A stretch of 64,000 bases of DNA from Scytonema millei VB511283 (GCF_000817735.3 NZ_JTJC03000003.1:372001-436000), one strand, 5' to 3'; counted from the stretch's first letter, positions 16,261-25,689 are shown. Notes: generated from the sequence alone by a model not told the origin. Numbers and translations: made by a program.

Positions 16261-17799
16261 TTGCATCAGACACAACAAACGTGGGAAGTCAGCGATCGAG
16301 GTCAAAAATTCTGCAATAGGTTTGAGCAATCACAAACAGAAGTGTCACCACCAAATCGTTTCGACGAAACTCAACAATGGCGGCGGATCTTTTATAGCTT
16401 GCGTACCAGCATTTTAATTTGGTATGTCTTGCTGTTAACTTTTAGTGCGTTTCTTTCCACCTTGGTCATCCGGCAAGTCTTACTGGCGCGCCTAGAGACA
16501 AGACATGAAAACTCTTTGTTGCAGGAAGTAAAGGAGTTTCGAGTTTTAGCTAATGGCAAAGATCCCAACACGGGAAAACCTTTTCAACATAACCTTAAAG
16601 CTTTGTTTAGAGTTTTTCTCAATCGCAACATTCCCGATGACGATGAGTTTTTGATTGCCATCATTGAAGGTGAAATCGATCGCTCTAGCCCTAGAGCGCT
16701 ACCAGAGCCACTAAAACAGAATTCAGAGCTAATTCAATATTTTGGTAAATTGACCAAGCCAGAGCAGGGAGCCAGAGAGACGACCGCAGGCACGATCGTT
16801 TATCGCGCCGCCCCCATTATTAGAGATGAAACTCACGGTGTCTTTGTGGTAGCTCAACTGACAGCAGGGGAACGCCAAGAAGTGGATGAAGCAATGGCAG
16901 TGATTATTCAAGTCAAAATTTTTGTCATTATTGGGGCAGCTATCCTTGCGTGGTTAGTGGCAGGTAGAACGCTGACTCCTCTACATTTACTCACGGAAAC
17001 TGCACGCTCGATTCGCGAATCTGACCTGACTCGTCGCATTCCTGTCAAGGGGTCGGATGAAATTGCCGAACTAGCAACGACTTTTAATGAAATGCTCGAT
17101 CGCCTCCAAGCTGCTTTCAGCAGCCAACGCAACTTTATTAACGATGCCAGTCACGAACTGCGAACGCCAATAACTATTATTCGCGGTCACTTGGAACTCA
17201 TGGGCGACGATCCCCAAGAACGAGAGGAAACTGTAGCCTTAGTGACAGACGAATTAGATCGCATGAGTCGTTTTGTTGACGATCTGTTACTCCTCGCCAA
17301 GGCGGAGCAACCAAACTTTTTAAAGCTGGAAAGATTAGATCTGACTACCTTGGTAGCAGAAATTTACTCTAAAGCGATCGCCCTATCAACGGATCGTCAC
17401 TGGCAGATCGATCGCCATAGTCCAGGGACAATTATTGCCGACCGTCAGCGCCTCACCCAAGCAATGATAAACTTGGCTCAGAATGCCACCCAACACACGA
17501 CAACGGGAGATACGATCGCTTTAGGCTGTATGCAGAGACACAATTGGGTACGGTTATGGGTGCGCGATACGGGCGAAGGTATTTCTCTAGCAGACCAACA
17601 AAGAATTTTTGAACGCTTTGCTCGCACTACCAGAAGTCAAAGGCGTTCTGAAGGTGCTGGCTTAGGCTTGGCAATCGTGCGGGCGATCGCTCAAGCTCAC
17701 GGTGGCAAAATTGAACTAAGTAGTCGTCCTCGTCGCGGCTCTACTTTTACCATCGTACTTCCTGTCGAACCCACATCAGAGATATCATCTCATGAGTAG
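16261..17799 (+). CDS. Sensor histidine kinase (HAMP, HisKA, HATPase)
   Basis: The protein is up to 512 residues. Membrane helices are at about 51-70 and 217-235, and between them is a periplasmic sensor segment of about 145 residues with no domain I recognise. A HAMP linker follows (to about 285), then the H-box NDASHELRTPI with the phospho-acceptor His at about residue 298, the N-box NLAQNATQHT, the G1 box VRDTGEGI and G2 GAGLGLAIVRAIAQAHGG. The frame begins at TTG 16261, right after an in-frame stop. A GTG at 16342 (before SPPNRFDETQQW) is an equally possible start. It overlaps the response regulator by 8 bases, so the two form a translationally coupled two-component system. Confidence 0.92.
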   Translation: MHQTQQTWEVSDRGQKFCNRFEQSQTEVSPPNRFDETQQWRRIFYSLRTSILIWYVLLLTFSAFLSTLVIRQVLLARLETRHENSLLQEVKEFRVLANGKDPNTGKPFQHNLKALFRVFLNRNIPDDDEFLIAIIEGEIDRSSPRALPEPLKQNSELIQYFGKLTKPEQGARETTAGTIVYRAAPIIRDETHGVFVVAQLTAGERQEVDEAMAVIIQVKIFVIIGAAILAWLVAGRTLTPLHLLTETARSIRESDLTRRIPVKGSDEIAELATTFNEMLDRLQAAFSSQRNFINDASHELRTPITIIRGHLELMGDDPQEREETVALVTDELDRMSRFVDDLLLLAKAEQPNFLKLERLDLTTLVAEIYSKAIALSTDRHWQIDRHSPGTIIADRQRLTQAMINLAQNATQHTTTGDTIALGCMQRHNWVRLWVRDTGEGISLADQQRIFERFARTTRSQRRSEGAGLGLAIVRAIAQAHGGKIELSSRPRRGSTFTIVLPVEPTSEISSHE

Positions 17800-18466
17800 A
17801 ATTTTAATCGTCGAAGATGAACCCCGGATTAGCGCTTTTATTGAAAAAGGGCTAAAAGCCAATGGCTACACAGTCTCAGTAGTTCGGGATGGCGATGAAG
17901 CTTTACTTGTAGCCAATAGTAAAGATTTTGACCTCATGATTCTCGATATAGGGCTACCGCGACAAGACGGTTGGACGATATTATCAACATTGCGCGGTCA
18001 AGGAGAATATTTACCGATCGTCATTCTCACTGCTCGCGACGATGTGAATGATAAAGTAGCGGGACTAGAGGGAGGTGCTGATGACTACATGACCAAGCCA
18101 TTTCGGTTTGAAGAACTGTTAGCAAGGGTGCGTTTGCGGTTACGCGACAAAACTCAGAATGTCACGAAGGAGATTGCGGAACTCAAAGCAGGTAGTCTTG
18201 TCCTAGATTTGCGGCTGCGACAAGTTAGAATTGGCGATCGCTCAGTCGAACTCTCTGCTAAGGAATTTACGTTGATCGAAACATTTCTGCGGCATCCCAA
18301 TCAAGTCCTCAGCCGCGAGCAACTCCTCAGTGCTGTTTGGGGCTACGACTACGATCCTGGTTCTAATATCGTTGATGTTTATGTTGGCTATTTACGCAAA
18401 AAAATCAGTTCTCATCTGATTGAAACCGTCCGAGGTATGGGATACCGTTTCGTTAGTCAGCAGTGA
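17792..18466 (+). CDS. OmpR-family response regulator
   Basis: The 224-residue protein has a receiver domain with the acidic pair in LIVEDEP, the phospho-acceptor Asp52 in LMILDIGLP, and the Lys of MTKPFRFEELLARV. The C-terminal winged helix (ELSAKEFTLIETFLRHPNQVLSREQLLSAVWGYDYDPGSNIVDVYVGYLRKKI) binds DNA. It is the partner of the kinase just upstream. Targets are unknown; the next gene encodes an exported protein and could be one of them. A 7-nt repeat array starts just after the stop. Confidence 0.93.
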   Translation: MSRILIVEDEPRISAFIEKGLKANGYTVSVVRDGDEALLVANSKDFDLMILDIGLPRQDGWTILSTLRGQGEYLPIVILTARDDVNDKVAGLEGGADDYMTKPFRFEELLARVRLRLRDKTQNVTKEIAELKAGSLVLDLRLRQVRIGDRSVELSAKEFTLIETFLRHPNQVLSREQLLSAVWGYDYDPGSNIVDVYVGYLRKKISSHLIETVRGMGYRFVSQQ

Positions 18467-18473
18467 ATAGCTG

Positions 18474-18513
18474 TCAGTTATCAGTTGTCAGTTATCAGTT
18501 ATCAGTTATCAGT
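18474..18513. repeat. 7-nt repeat array (CAGTTAT / CAGTTGT)
   Basis: About five tandem units directly after the response-regulator gene. Confidence 0.85.
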
Positions 18514-18564
18514 CAATTCCGACCTACGACTTCCCGGTTAATCTCATAAACTGTAAATTTAATT

Positions 18565-18981
18565 ATGCGTTTAATTCTTAGCTCGATCGCCGCGATCGCT
18601 TTTCTGACATTGCCTGCAATTGTGGCAGCGCAATCTACCTCTCCTAACTCAGACAACAATCCTTCTTTTAAACTTCCGCGACGCACTCCTAGAAATCCTA
18701 GCCGACCTGCCGAACCGCCAGAACCACCAGAAGAATATAAAAAGAAAATTGAAGATATTCAAGATTTAGTCAATAGTAATAAGCAGGTAAAAACGATGTG
18801 TGCCAACTATATAAACGATATAGAATATCAGTTTCTCAGCAATAAGTTGCAAATTGATATTGGCAATAATAGTTGTACTTTTACCATTATCAAAGAAGTT
18901 ATTCAGCCGCAACTAGCTGAAGGTAAAATAAGAACCTACGAATATACAGGCGATCGCGAAGGGGTAATTGTTACATTTTAA
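18565..18981 (+). CDS. Small exported hypothetical protein
   Basis: The 138-residue protein starts with a signal peptide (MRLILSSIAAIAFLTLPAIVAAQS, cleavage likely after AAQ or nearby). A proline/arginine-rich linker with PRRTPRNPSRPAEPPEPPEE follows, then a compact C-terminal region with two Cys (TMCANY and NSCTFT) that could form a disulfide. I do not recognise the family. It is probably periplasmic. It lies about 100 bases after the two-component system and before the GT2 gene. Confidence 0.6.
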   Translation: MRLILSSIAAIAFLTLPAIVAAQSTSPNSDNNPSFKLPRRTPRNPSRPAEPPEPPEEYKKKIEDIQDLVNSNKQVKTMCANYINDIEYQFLSNKLQIDIGNNSCTFTIIKEVIQPQLAEGKIRTYEYTGDREGVIVTF

Positions 18982-19108
18982 TTTAGTATTTTAAGAAAGT
19001 GACTAGTGTTGAGTGGCTGGTGATTAGAAAAAAAACTAGCCACTAGCCACTAGCTACCAGCCACTCACAAACAACTAAAAAGCTTATGAATTCTGTATAT
19101 ATTACCGT

Positions 19109-20086
19109 ATGACCAAGCTAATTATTCAAATTCCTTGTTATAACGAAGCAGAAACTTTAGGAATTACTCTTTCGGCTTTACCGCGTGAAATACCTGGAAT
19201 TAGCTGTGTAGAATGGTTGGTAATTGATGATGGTAGTACGGATAAAACACTTGCAGTTGCTAAAGATTTTGGGGTCGATCGCATAGTGAGATTGAACCAC
19301 AATCAAGGACTCGCAAAAGCCTTTATGGCAGGGATAGAAGCCTGTTTAATCGCAGGAGCTGATATTATTGTTAATACTGATGCAGATAATCAATATTGTG
19401 CTGACGATATTCCTAAATTGATTGCTCCTATTTTATTAGGTAGAGCAGAAATTGTCATTGGCACGCGACCAATTTATAAAATCAAACACTTTTCCCCAAC
19501 TAAAAAAGTTTTACAAAAATTAGGCAGTTGGGTAGTTCGCCTTGCTAGCAACACGAACATTCCCGACGCACCCAGCGGTTTTCGAGCAATTAGTCGAGCA
19601 GCAGCACTGCAATTAAATGTATTTAACGAATATACTTATACGCTAGAAACAATCATTCAAGCTGGACAAAAAGGTATTCCGATGACTGCCGTTCCGATTA
19701 GAACGAATAAATATCTCAGACCTTCGCGTTTAGTTAAAAACATTCCAACTTACATTCAGCGATCGCTCTTTACAATTTTACGCATTTTCATGACATATCA
19801 GCCCCTAAAATTCTTCACAATTTTAGGCAGCATTCCTTTTAGCTTGGGTACATTACTGGGGATTCGATGGCTGATATTTTTTCTTGATGGTACAACTCGT
19901 ACTCGTATTCCTAGCTTAATTTTAGCTGCAATTTTAATTATTACTGGCGTACAATTGTGGCTTTTTGGCTTAGTTGCCGATCTTTTAGCAGTCAACCGCA
20001 AAGTCTTAGAAGAAATTCAACTGCGACTGCGACGGGCGGATATTGAAGGGAGTCGGGAGTCGGGAGTCGGGAGTCGGGGAGAATAA
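19109..20086 (+). CDS. Family-2 glycosyltransferase, DPM1-like with C-terminal membrane helices
   Basis: The 325-residue protein has a GT-A fold: IQIPCYNEAETLGITLSALP at the N-terminus, the DDGSTD motif, and the metal-binding DADNQY (a DxD-type motif). This resembles dolichyl/undecaprenyl-phosphate sugar transferases. After about residue 230 two membrane helices follow (KFFTILGSIPFSLGTLLGI and SLILAAILIITGVQLWLFG), so it probably acts at the cytosolic face on a lipid carrier. The final residues GSRESGVGSRGE are translated GTCGGGA repeats, not family sequence. It appears to form a unit with the two genes that follow. Confidence 0.88.
   Translation: MTKLIIQIPCYNEAETLGITLSALPREIPGISCVEWLVIDDGSTDKTLAVAKDFGVDRIVRLNHNQGLAKAFMAGIEACLIAGADIIVNTDADNQYCADDIPKLIAPILLGRAEIVIGTRPIYKIKHFSPTKKVLQKLGSWVVRLASNTNIPDAPSGFRAISRAAALQLNVFNEYTYTLETIIQAGQKGIPMTAVPIRTNKYLRPSRLVKNIPTYIQRSLFTILRIFMTYQPLKFFTILGSIPFSLGTLLGIRWLIFFLDGTTRTRIPSLILAAILIITGVQLWLFGLVADLLAVNRKVLEEIQLRLRRADIEGSRESGVGSRGE
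20047..20080. repeat. 7-nt repeat array (GTCGGGA) inside the 3' end of the GT2 gene
   Basis: Four GAGTCGG units form the last codons of the glycosyltransferase gene. Confidence 0.85.
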
Positions 20087-20125
20087 AAAAAATTATCAAT
20101 TACCAATTACCAATACCAATTAACA

Positions 20126-21760
20126 GTGCCAAATAAAAATCTTTTTGCTAGAGAAGCGATCGCCCAAATTCCTAAAATTTTAACCTTGATGGATCGTAAT
20201 GTTCACAGCCCTACTTATGGATGTTGCGATCGCAATTTTTGGCATTATAAAATTATCGATTTTCCCAGCGGGATGGCGCAAGAATTTGTCTTACCTCTTG
20301 CTTTGGCATACGATACAGATTTACCAGATAACCCTTTTTACCGCCAAAAGATCGTTCCTCAGTGGGTGGAAGCAGGAATTTTATATGCTGCTCGTAGCGC
20401 TCATAAAGATGGTTCCTGTGACGATTATTTTCCCTACGAACGAGCTGCTGGTGCAGCGGCTTTTTCTCTGCTTGCCTGTATTGATAGCTACACTCTATTA
20501 AAACTCAATAATCCTATCGCTCTGCAATTTTTTACTAAACGTGCTGATTGGTTGGCAAAACATCATGAAAGTGGTAAACTCACCAATCACCAAGCCTTGA
20601 TTGTTTTGTGTTTTGAATTACTTTCAAATCTATTAAGAACCTCTCACTGGGATCGGGCAAAAGTTCAGCGCTTAGAACGAGTTTTAGCTTGGCAAAGTAG
20701 CGAAGGCTGGTTTCAAGAATATGAAGGTTGCGATCCTGGCTACCATACTTTAACTATTTCTTGTTTAGCGCGAATTTATCAAATTAAACCTGATATTCGC
20801 ATCAAAGAGGCATTAATCAAAGCAGTTGAACTAGCTGCTCAGTTCGTACATCCCGATGGTTCCTACGGGGGAGAATATACTAGTCGCAATACATATAATT
20901 TCTTTCCTCATGGTTTTGAATTAGTCGGGCAATGGTTTCCAGATGCTTTAAGAATTAATGATGCTTTTCTAAATGGATTAGCTAATGGTTTAGCACCTTG
21001 TTATAGTGACGACCATATTATCGGACATCATGCTTGGAATTACTTGTTAGCTTGGCGCGATTTTGTTCCTCAACGTCCTTTATCTCAATCTCGTCCTATA
21101 GGTAGAATTTGGCTACCCGAAGCGAGAATTTTGATAGATCGACTCCCTAGTACGGGCGCACAGTCGTGCGCCTCTAACAACTCTCCAACGTACGAACTCT
21201 ACTTAGCATTGAATAAGGGAGGTACGTTCAAACTATTTCGTAACAACCAGTTAATCGCATCAGATACTCAGTTTTCACTTTTGGTTAAAGAAGGTAAAAA
21301 AATTAAGAATGCAGTCGGACATTTAGTAGGAAATTATGCGATCGCTCTAGAACAAAACAAAATTACAATTCAAGGACAGTTGGGATGGGCGAAACAAAAA
21401 CAAATGACACCAGCCAACTTAATGATATTACGCATAGTAATGCTGGGCTTCGGACGATTTTTTCCTAATTTGATTCGGAAGCTGTTACAAAAAGTGTTGA
21501 TCGTTGGTAAGAAAGACGCACCATTTTGGTTCCAACGTCAACTGCTTTGGGAAAATGGGAAATTACACGTACTTGACGAACTGAAAGCGCAGAATTGGAG
21601 AAACGTTATAGCTGCTGATATTGGTTGCGATCGCACTTCAATTTATGTTGTCATGAGTCGAACTTTTCAAATCGGTCAATTGCAAACTGAATGGAATTTG
21701 GCTGAAGAAGTCAAACAACTCGCCCCAGGCGAATTGCTAAAATTAGAACGATATTTTTAG
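20126..21760 (+). CDS. Alpha/alpha-toroid protein, heparinase II/III-like, function unknown
   Basis: The 544-residue protein is read from a GTG start. It has no signal peptide. The first 330 residues are helical with repeated motifs of an (alpha/alpha) toroid: YFPYERAAGAAAFSLLA, then WFQEYEGCDPGYHTLTISCLARIY, then HPDGSYGGEYTSRNTYNFFPHGFEL. The last motif resembles the Asn/Tyr/His segment of heparinase II/III-type lyases. The rest is a beta-rich C-terminal part. Whether it is a hydrolase, a lyase or a binding protein cannot be told. It lies 39 bases after the GT2 gene and before a flippase-like membrane protein, suggesting a joint role in making or trimming a lipid-linked glycan. Confidence 0.7.
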   Translation: MPNKNLFAREAIAQIPKILTLMDRNVHSPTYGCCDRNFWHYKIIDFPSGMAQEFVLPLALAYDTDLPDNPFYRQKIVPQWVEAGILYAARSAHKDGSCDDYFPYERAAGAAAFSLLACIDSYTLLKLNNPIALQFFTKRADWLAKHHESGKLTNHQALIVLCFELLSNLLRTSHWDRAKVQRLERVLAWQSSEGWFQEYEGCDPGYHTLTISCLARIYQIKPDIRIKEALIKAVELAAQFVHPDGSYGGEYTSRNTYNFFPHGFELVGQWFPDALRINDAFLNGLANGLAPCYSDDHIIGHHAWNYLLAWRDFVPQRPLSQSRPIGRIWLPEARILIDRLPSTGAQSCASNNSPTYELYLALNKGGTFKLFRNNQLIASDTQFSLLVKEGKKIKNAVGHLVGNYAIALEQNKITIQGQLGWAKQKQMTPANLMILRIVMLGFGRFFPNLIRKLLQKVLIVGKKDAPFWFQRQLLWENGKLHVLDELKAQNWRNVIAADIGCDRTSIYVVMSRTFQIGQLQTEWNLAEEVKQLAPGELLKLERYF

Positions 21761-21816
21761 AAAGTATTGTTGATACATCATCTCTCCAAGAAATTGAAAA
21801 TTTTTTAGTTCTAGAT

Positions 21817-22764
21817 ATGAAACGAATAATTTCTATTGCAGTTAGCTTAATAATTTTAGTAATTATTTATTGGAAAATAGACTTTACTAATCTCATCGAA
21901 GTATTTCAAAACTCAAACATTTACTGGATGATAATCAGTCTATGTATGGTCGTACCTATAACAACTATTACAGCATGGCGATTGCAGCAATTAACTCCTA
22001 AACAAGCTCAATTAAGCTTTGGGGAAGCAAATAAATTAATTTTAGCTGCTAGCGTCCTTAATATGGTCTTACCTTCAAAAATGGGCGATATTGCTAAAGC
22101 TTATTTTATGCGGCAACAGGGGCATTTAACTGGCTCTTTGTCTTTATCTTTAGTAGTTTTTGAGAAAACTTGCGATTTACTATCATTATTATTATGGTGT
22201 GTTTTTGGTTTAATTCTTTATCCTGATAAAAATTGGTTATTTTGGCTAATGACAGTAGGTGTGGGATTAGGTCTAACCCTTGGGTTACTCTTACTTAGTT
22301 TTCGTAAATTTGCCCAAATATTTTTTGTCTTAAGTAAAGCGATTGCCACTAAAAAACTTAAAATTAAACTTCAAAACTTGCAATTTTCTTGGGAGGAAAT
22401 GCATAAGTACTTTTGGTGCGATCGAGCCAATTTATTCAAAATTGCTTTAACGTCTATTTTTATTTGGTTTTTACATCTATTACAGATTTGGTTCTTCATT
22501 CTGGCTCTAAAAGCCTGGACACCATTTTTAGCCAATCTCGCTCTCTCTCCATTAGCGATTTTAGCCGGATTATTACCGCTGACATTTGCTGGTGTTGGTA
22601 CTCGCGATGCTGCATTAATTGCGTTCTACCAACCCTATTTCAATGCTCCTACGGCAGCAGCTTTAGGTTTACTATGCACGTCTCGCTACTTACTACCTGC
22701 GATTGGTGGTTTACCTTTCTTAGGAAAATATTTAACGACTGTTCGTAATCTTTCTCAAGAGTAG
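21817..22764 (+). CDS. Lysylphosphatidylglycerol-synthase-type membrane protein (UPF0104, flippase-like)
   Basis: The 315-residue protein has about seven to eight membrane helices. It carries motifs of the LPG_synthase_TM superfamily: an early helix ending in DFTNLIEVFQNSN, the central PSKMGDIAKAYFMRQQG and the late helix segment PLTFAGVGTRDAALIAFY. It lacks the cytosolic aminoacyl-transfer domain, so it is not a lysyl-PG synthase itself. Such free-standing modules occur beside glycosyltransferases and are suspected to move lipids or lipid-linked sugars. It is the last gene of the GT2/toroid group. Confidence 0.85.
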   Translation: MKRIISIAVSLIILVIIYWKIDFTNLIEVFQNSNIYWMIISLCMVVPITTITAWRLQQLTPKQAQLSFGEANKLILAASVLNMVLPSKMGDIAKAYFMRQQGHLTGSLSLSLVVFEKTCDLLSLLLWCVFGLILYPDKNWLFWLMTVGVGLGLTLGLLLLSFRKFAQIFFVLSKAIATKKLKIKLQNLQFSWEEMHKYFWCDRANLFKIALTSIFIWFLHLLQIWFFILALKAWTPFLANLALSPLAILAGLLPLTFAGVGTRDAALIAFYQPYFNAPTAAALGLLCTSRYLLPAIGGLPFLGKYLTTVRNLSQE

Positions 22765-22859
22765 TAAAAATGAGATTTTTCTCATCTTAAATTCATGAGT
22801 TTATTACTTTCATATGGTAGTCTTGCACCTGTGAAAAAAATTCATGTATATTCTATTGA

Positions 22860-24479
22860 GTGTTTCTAGTCGCAGGAATCGTGTTACAGATTATTAGTAA
22901 TAATATTCGTACAATCGTATTTGTATTTAGTGCAACGCTTGCACTAACAAATAGCGTATTTGCCAGCGAATTGAAGCAAGAAAACACAGGTTTAGAGCAA
23001 GCAAATAACTTATCTTCTAGTTTTCAGGAGATTGCACCTTATGAATCTAACAGCCTCGATCGCATAACTCCTGTTTCCCAACTCGACAATATTAGCGCTC
23101 ATGATTGGCAGTGGCAAACATTAAAATTTCTGAGCCAACGCTATAATACGACAATTGAATTTAACGGCGATCGCAGCTTCACACGTTATGAATTTGCCGC
23201 TACTTTAGATCCTATTCTCACGGAGATCGCAAAACTAATTGCTACAGGTGACGCTAAACGAGTGAGTCAAACAGACATCACCAAATTGCAAAGATTGCAA
23301 ACAGAATTTGCGACTGAATTAGCTAGTCTACAAACAAGACGAGTAGAGGGATTAGAAAGTCAAACCCAACTGCTTGAAGCACAACAATTTTCTACAACCA
23401 CAACTCTCTCAGGTCAAGTCATCTTTTCTGTCAGTGGCGCTGTAGGTGCGGAAAAAGCCGATGGTAGTGGCGAAAAAGTTGATAGCAATTTAGTTTTGAG
23501 CGATCGCGTGCGACTAACTTTTAATTCTAGTTTCATGGGGGAAGATCGTCTGAGGGTGCGTATACAAGCGAATAACTTCCCAGGAGTTGAAGATGCGGCA
23601 GGGACAACAATGGCGCGATTGGGATTTGAAGGGGATAGCGAGAATCAGTTTGAATTAACTCGCATTGAGTACCGCTTTCCCGTTGGCGAACAAACTACAG
23701 TTTACGCTGGAATCTTCGGTAGCGGCATAGATGACTTTGCCGATACCGTCAATACTTTCCTTGATAGTAGCAGTCGGGGGGCAGTATCCCGCTTTGGCAG
23801 GCGCAATCCGATATACAGACAAGGTTCAGGTACGGGAGTAGGTGTGGAATACGATTTAACTGAGGAGATTTCTCTGCAACTAGGATATGTCGCAGAAGAT
23901 GCTAACGAACCGGAATCTGGAATTGGTGGTAGTGCTTACGGTGCGATCGCGCAATTGTATTTTGAGTATAGCGATCGATTTGAGTTAGGTTTAACTTACG
24001 TACATTCCTACAACCAGCTAGATACAGGTACGGGAAGCGAACTAGCCAACGATCCTTTTGATGAAAACAGCGATGCTATCCGAGCAAATTCTTATGGTAT
24101 TGCGACAACTTGGCAGATTAATCCTAAATTTGCGATCGGTGGATGGATAGGTTTGACAAATGCGACAGCCGCAGATTTACCAGGTAATCCAACCGCAGAA
24201 ATTTTTAACTATGCTGTCACCCTTGCCTTTCCTGACTTGGGGAAAGAGGGTAGCTTGGGTGGAATTGTTATCGGTCAACCACCCAAGGTCACTAACAGCG
24301 ATCTCAGCACAGATTTTCAAGACCGCAATACAGCTTGGCATTTTGAAGCATTCTACCGCTTGCAACTCAGCGAACAAATTTCAATGACTCCAGGTTTCTT
24401 AGCCATTATCAATCCCGAACACGATAACAATAACGATACTTTATATGTTGGGACAATTCGTACTACTTTTGAATTCTAA
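22860..24479 (+). CDS. Iron uptake porin (SLH/OprB-type outer-membrane protein)
   Basis: The protein has 539 residues from a GTG at 22860; a GTG at 22881 is a possible alternative start. A signal peptide is followed by an incomplete SLH domain (SAHDWQWQTLKFLSQRY..FNGDRSFTRYEFAATLDPIL), a short coiled coil (TDITKLQRLQTEFATELASLQTR) and a C-terminal beta-barrel that ends in Phe (GTIRTTFEF). This is the cyanobacterial porin family annotated as iron uptake porin. It sits in the outer membrane, with the SLH part binding periplasmic polymer. No clear Fur box was found upstream. Confidence 0.92.
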   Translation: MFLVAGIVLQIISNNIRTIVFVFSATLALTNSVFASELKQENTGLEQANNLSSSFQEIAPYESNSLDRITPVSQLDNISAHDWQWQTLKFLSQRYNTTIEFNGDRSFTRYEFAATLDPILTEIAKLIATGDAKRVSQTDITKLQRLQTEFATELASLQTRRVEGLESQTQLLEAQQFSTTTTLSGQVIFSVSGAVGAEKADGSGEKVDSNLVLSDRVRLTFNSSFMGEDRLRVRIQANNFPGVEDAAGTTMARLGFEGDSENQFELTRIEYRFPVGEQTTVYAGIFGSGIDDFADTVNTFLDSSSRGAVSRFGRRNPIYRQGSGTGVGVEYDLTEEISLQLGYVAEDANEPESGIGGSAYGAIAQLYFEYSDRFELGLTYVHSYNQLDTGTGSELANDPFDENSDAIRANSYGIATTWQINPKFAIGGWIGLTNATAADLPGNPTAEIFNYAVTLAFPDLGKEGSLGGIVIGQPPKVTNSDLSTDFQDRNTAWHFEAFYRLQLSEQISMTPGFLAIINPEHDNNNDTLYVGTIRTTFEF

Positions 24480-24509
24480 TTAAGAGTCCCGGTCATGACT
24501 ATCGAATTA

Positions 24510-25238
24510 CTAACGAGCTATCTGTAGATTTTTTGTAGATAAAAACTTTTCATATCCTGCTTGTAATTGACGCTTACCATCACGTTCAATAATGCTGCCA
24601 TGAGCCATGATGACTCGATGAAAATCCCAGCAAAGAACTTTTTGAATTGAGTGTTTTACCTGTGTTTTATCGCGACAAGCAAGTTTTTCTAATAATGTTG
24701 GTTCCAACTGGCGATCGCCTCCTAAAACTTTGGCAATTAAGCGCGTTTGCCAGGAAAAATCAGCATCAAAATGAAACGCCGTATCAGTTAATATCAAAGT
24801 TTGGCTTTCTCGATGCCAAAATACAATTTCATTTAATACTCCCGAATTGCCGATACCTATAGTTTGAAATCCGGCGAATAAGAGATATTCAACTTCATTC
24901 AAATTGCCAATTTTACCACATTCATTGAGGATGCGATCGCTCGTTATATCTGGTCTTTTCAAGTCTAAACCTGGAGCAACCCAAATCTCAGCATTAGGAT
25001 AAATCGACTTGAAGTTAGTGATAAAAAGATGATGATAGCAATTTGGCGCGATAATTGTGGTGACGTTGCCCAATTCGTTAATTTGCTGGATAGTTATTTC
25101 ATCAACATCAATGGGAGAAATAATTATAAGTTCGCCATTGTCAAGGCGAATTACTGTCATTCTCGTTCCCACTTCTAGACCGAAAAACTTAAATTCCCGT
25201 TCGCCAACCCAGATATTTCGATCGATTTTTCTCAGCAT
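24510..25238 (-). CDS. DUF4336 domain-containing protein (metallo-beta-lactamase-like fold)
   Basis: The 242-residue protein starts at MLRKIDRNIWVGER (25238); the open frame runs further upstream into the next divergent gene but with unlikely sequence. The layout follows the DUF4336 family: VIRLDNGELIIISPIDVDEI, IIAPNCYHHLFITNFKSIYPNAEIWVAPGL, LIFTDTAFHF-type strand LILTDTAFHF, and a C-terminal HGSII. The fold is metallo-beta-lactamase-like but several metal ligands are replaced, so activity is unsure. Function unknown. Confidence 0.85.
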   Translation of the reverse strand: MLRKIDRNIWVGEREFKFFGLEVGTRMTVIRLDNGELIIISPIDVDEITIQQINELGNVTTIIAPNCYHHLFITNFKSIYPNAEIWVAPGLDLKRPDITSDRILNECGKIGNLNEVEYLLFAGFQTIGIGNSGVLNEIVFWHRESQTLILTDTAFHFDADFSWQTRLIAKVLGGDRQLEPTLLEKLACRDKTQVKHSIQKVLCWDFHRVIMAHGSIIERDGKRQLQAGYEKFLSTKNLQIAR

Positions 25239-25259
25239 AAGGTTAGTGTTTGGAGTGTA

Positions 25260-25493
25260 TTGAATCCAAAAGCAGCTTTTTTTGCCTTGCGACAACCGCA
25301 GATGGAACCAGAGCAACGCCAGCTAGCGGCTTTAGTCAGCGTAGAAATTACTGGAGCCTTACAGCTATTATCCCTTGCCCAAACAGAACGGTTGCGACAG
25401 CAGATCGTGACTGAAACCAAACACATCTTAATTCGCTATCTTCAACCGCTTTTTCCCGATTGCGATCCGACGAATGAGAAAATTGGGAGCTAA
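25260..25493 (+). CDS. Small hypothetical protein (63-77 aa)
   Basis: The frame has 77 codons from a TTG at 25260. An ATG at 25302 gives 63 residues, MEPEQRQLAALVSVEITGAL..., and looks the better start. The protein is helical and Leu/Gln-rich (LLSLAQTERLRQQIVTETKHILIRYLQPLF). I do not recognise the family. Codon pattern and divergent position relative to DUF4336 are in favour; no paralogue or domain supports it. Confidence 0.5.
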   Translation: MNPKAAFFALRQPQMEPEQRQLAALVSVEITGALQLLSLAQTERLRQQIVTETKHILIRYLQPLFPDCDPTNEKIGS

Positions 25494-25689
25494 TACTAAG
25501 GCGATCGCATAACCCAGATAAGCGCGATCGTCCTAATGCTAAATACTCCCACGTAGGATTATCATGAAGCCATTTGCAAGATAACTTAAGGAAACTTATC
25601 TGAGTGAATAAATGAAGAAATTTTTTATAATTTAGTAACAAAAAAGTAGGGTAAGTATTACCCCCCCCTACTAATAACTAGTCACTGGT

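Noticed and set aside
22770-22785. Hairpin ATGAGA-TTTT-TCTCAT as terminator of the flippase-like gene
   Set aside because: The stem is only 6 AT-rich base pairs and no T-run follows; too weak to list as a feature.
25348-25641. Minus-strand 97-codon ORF with some natural-looking sequence
   Set aside because: It lies antisense to the small plus-strand gene and runs into repeat-free AT-rich DNA; no recognisable family and no start support.
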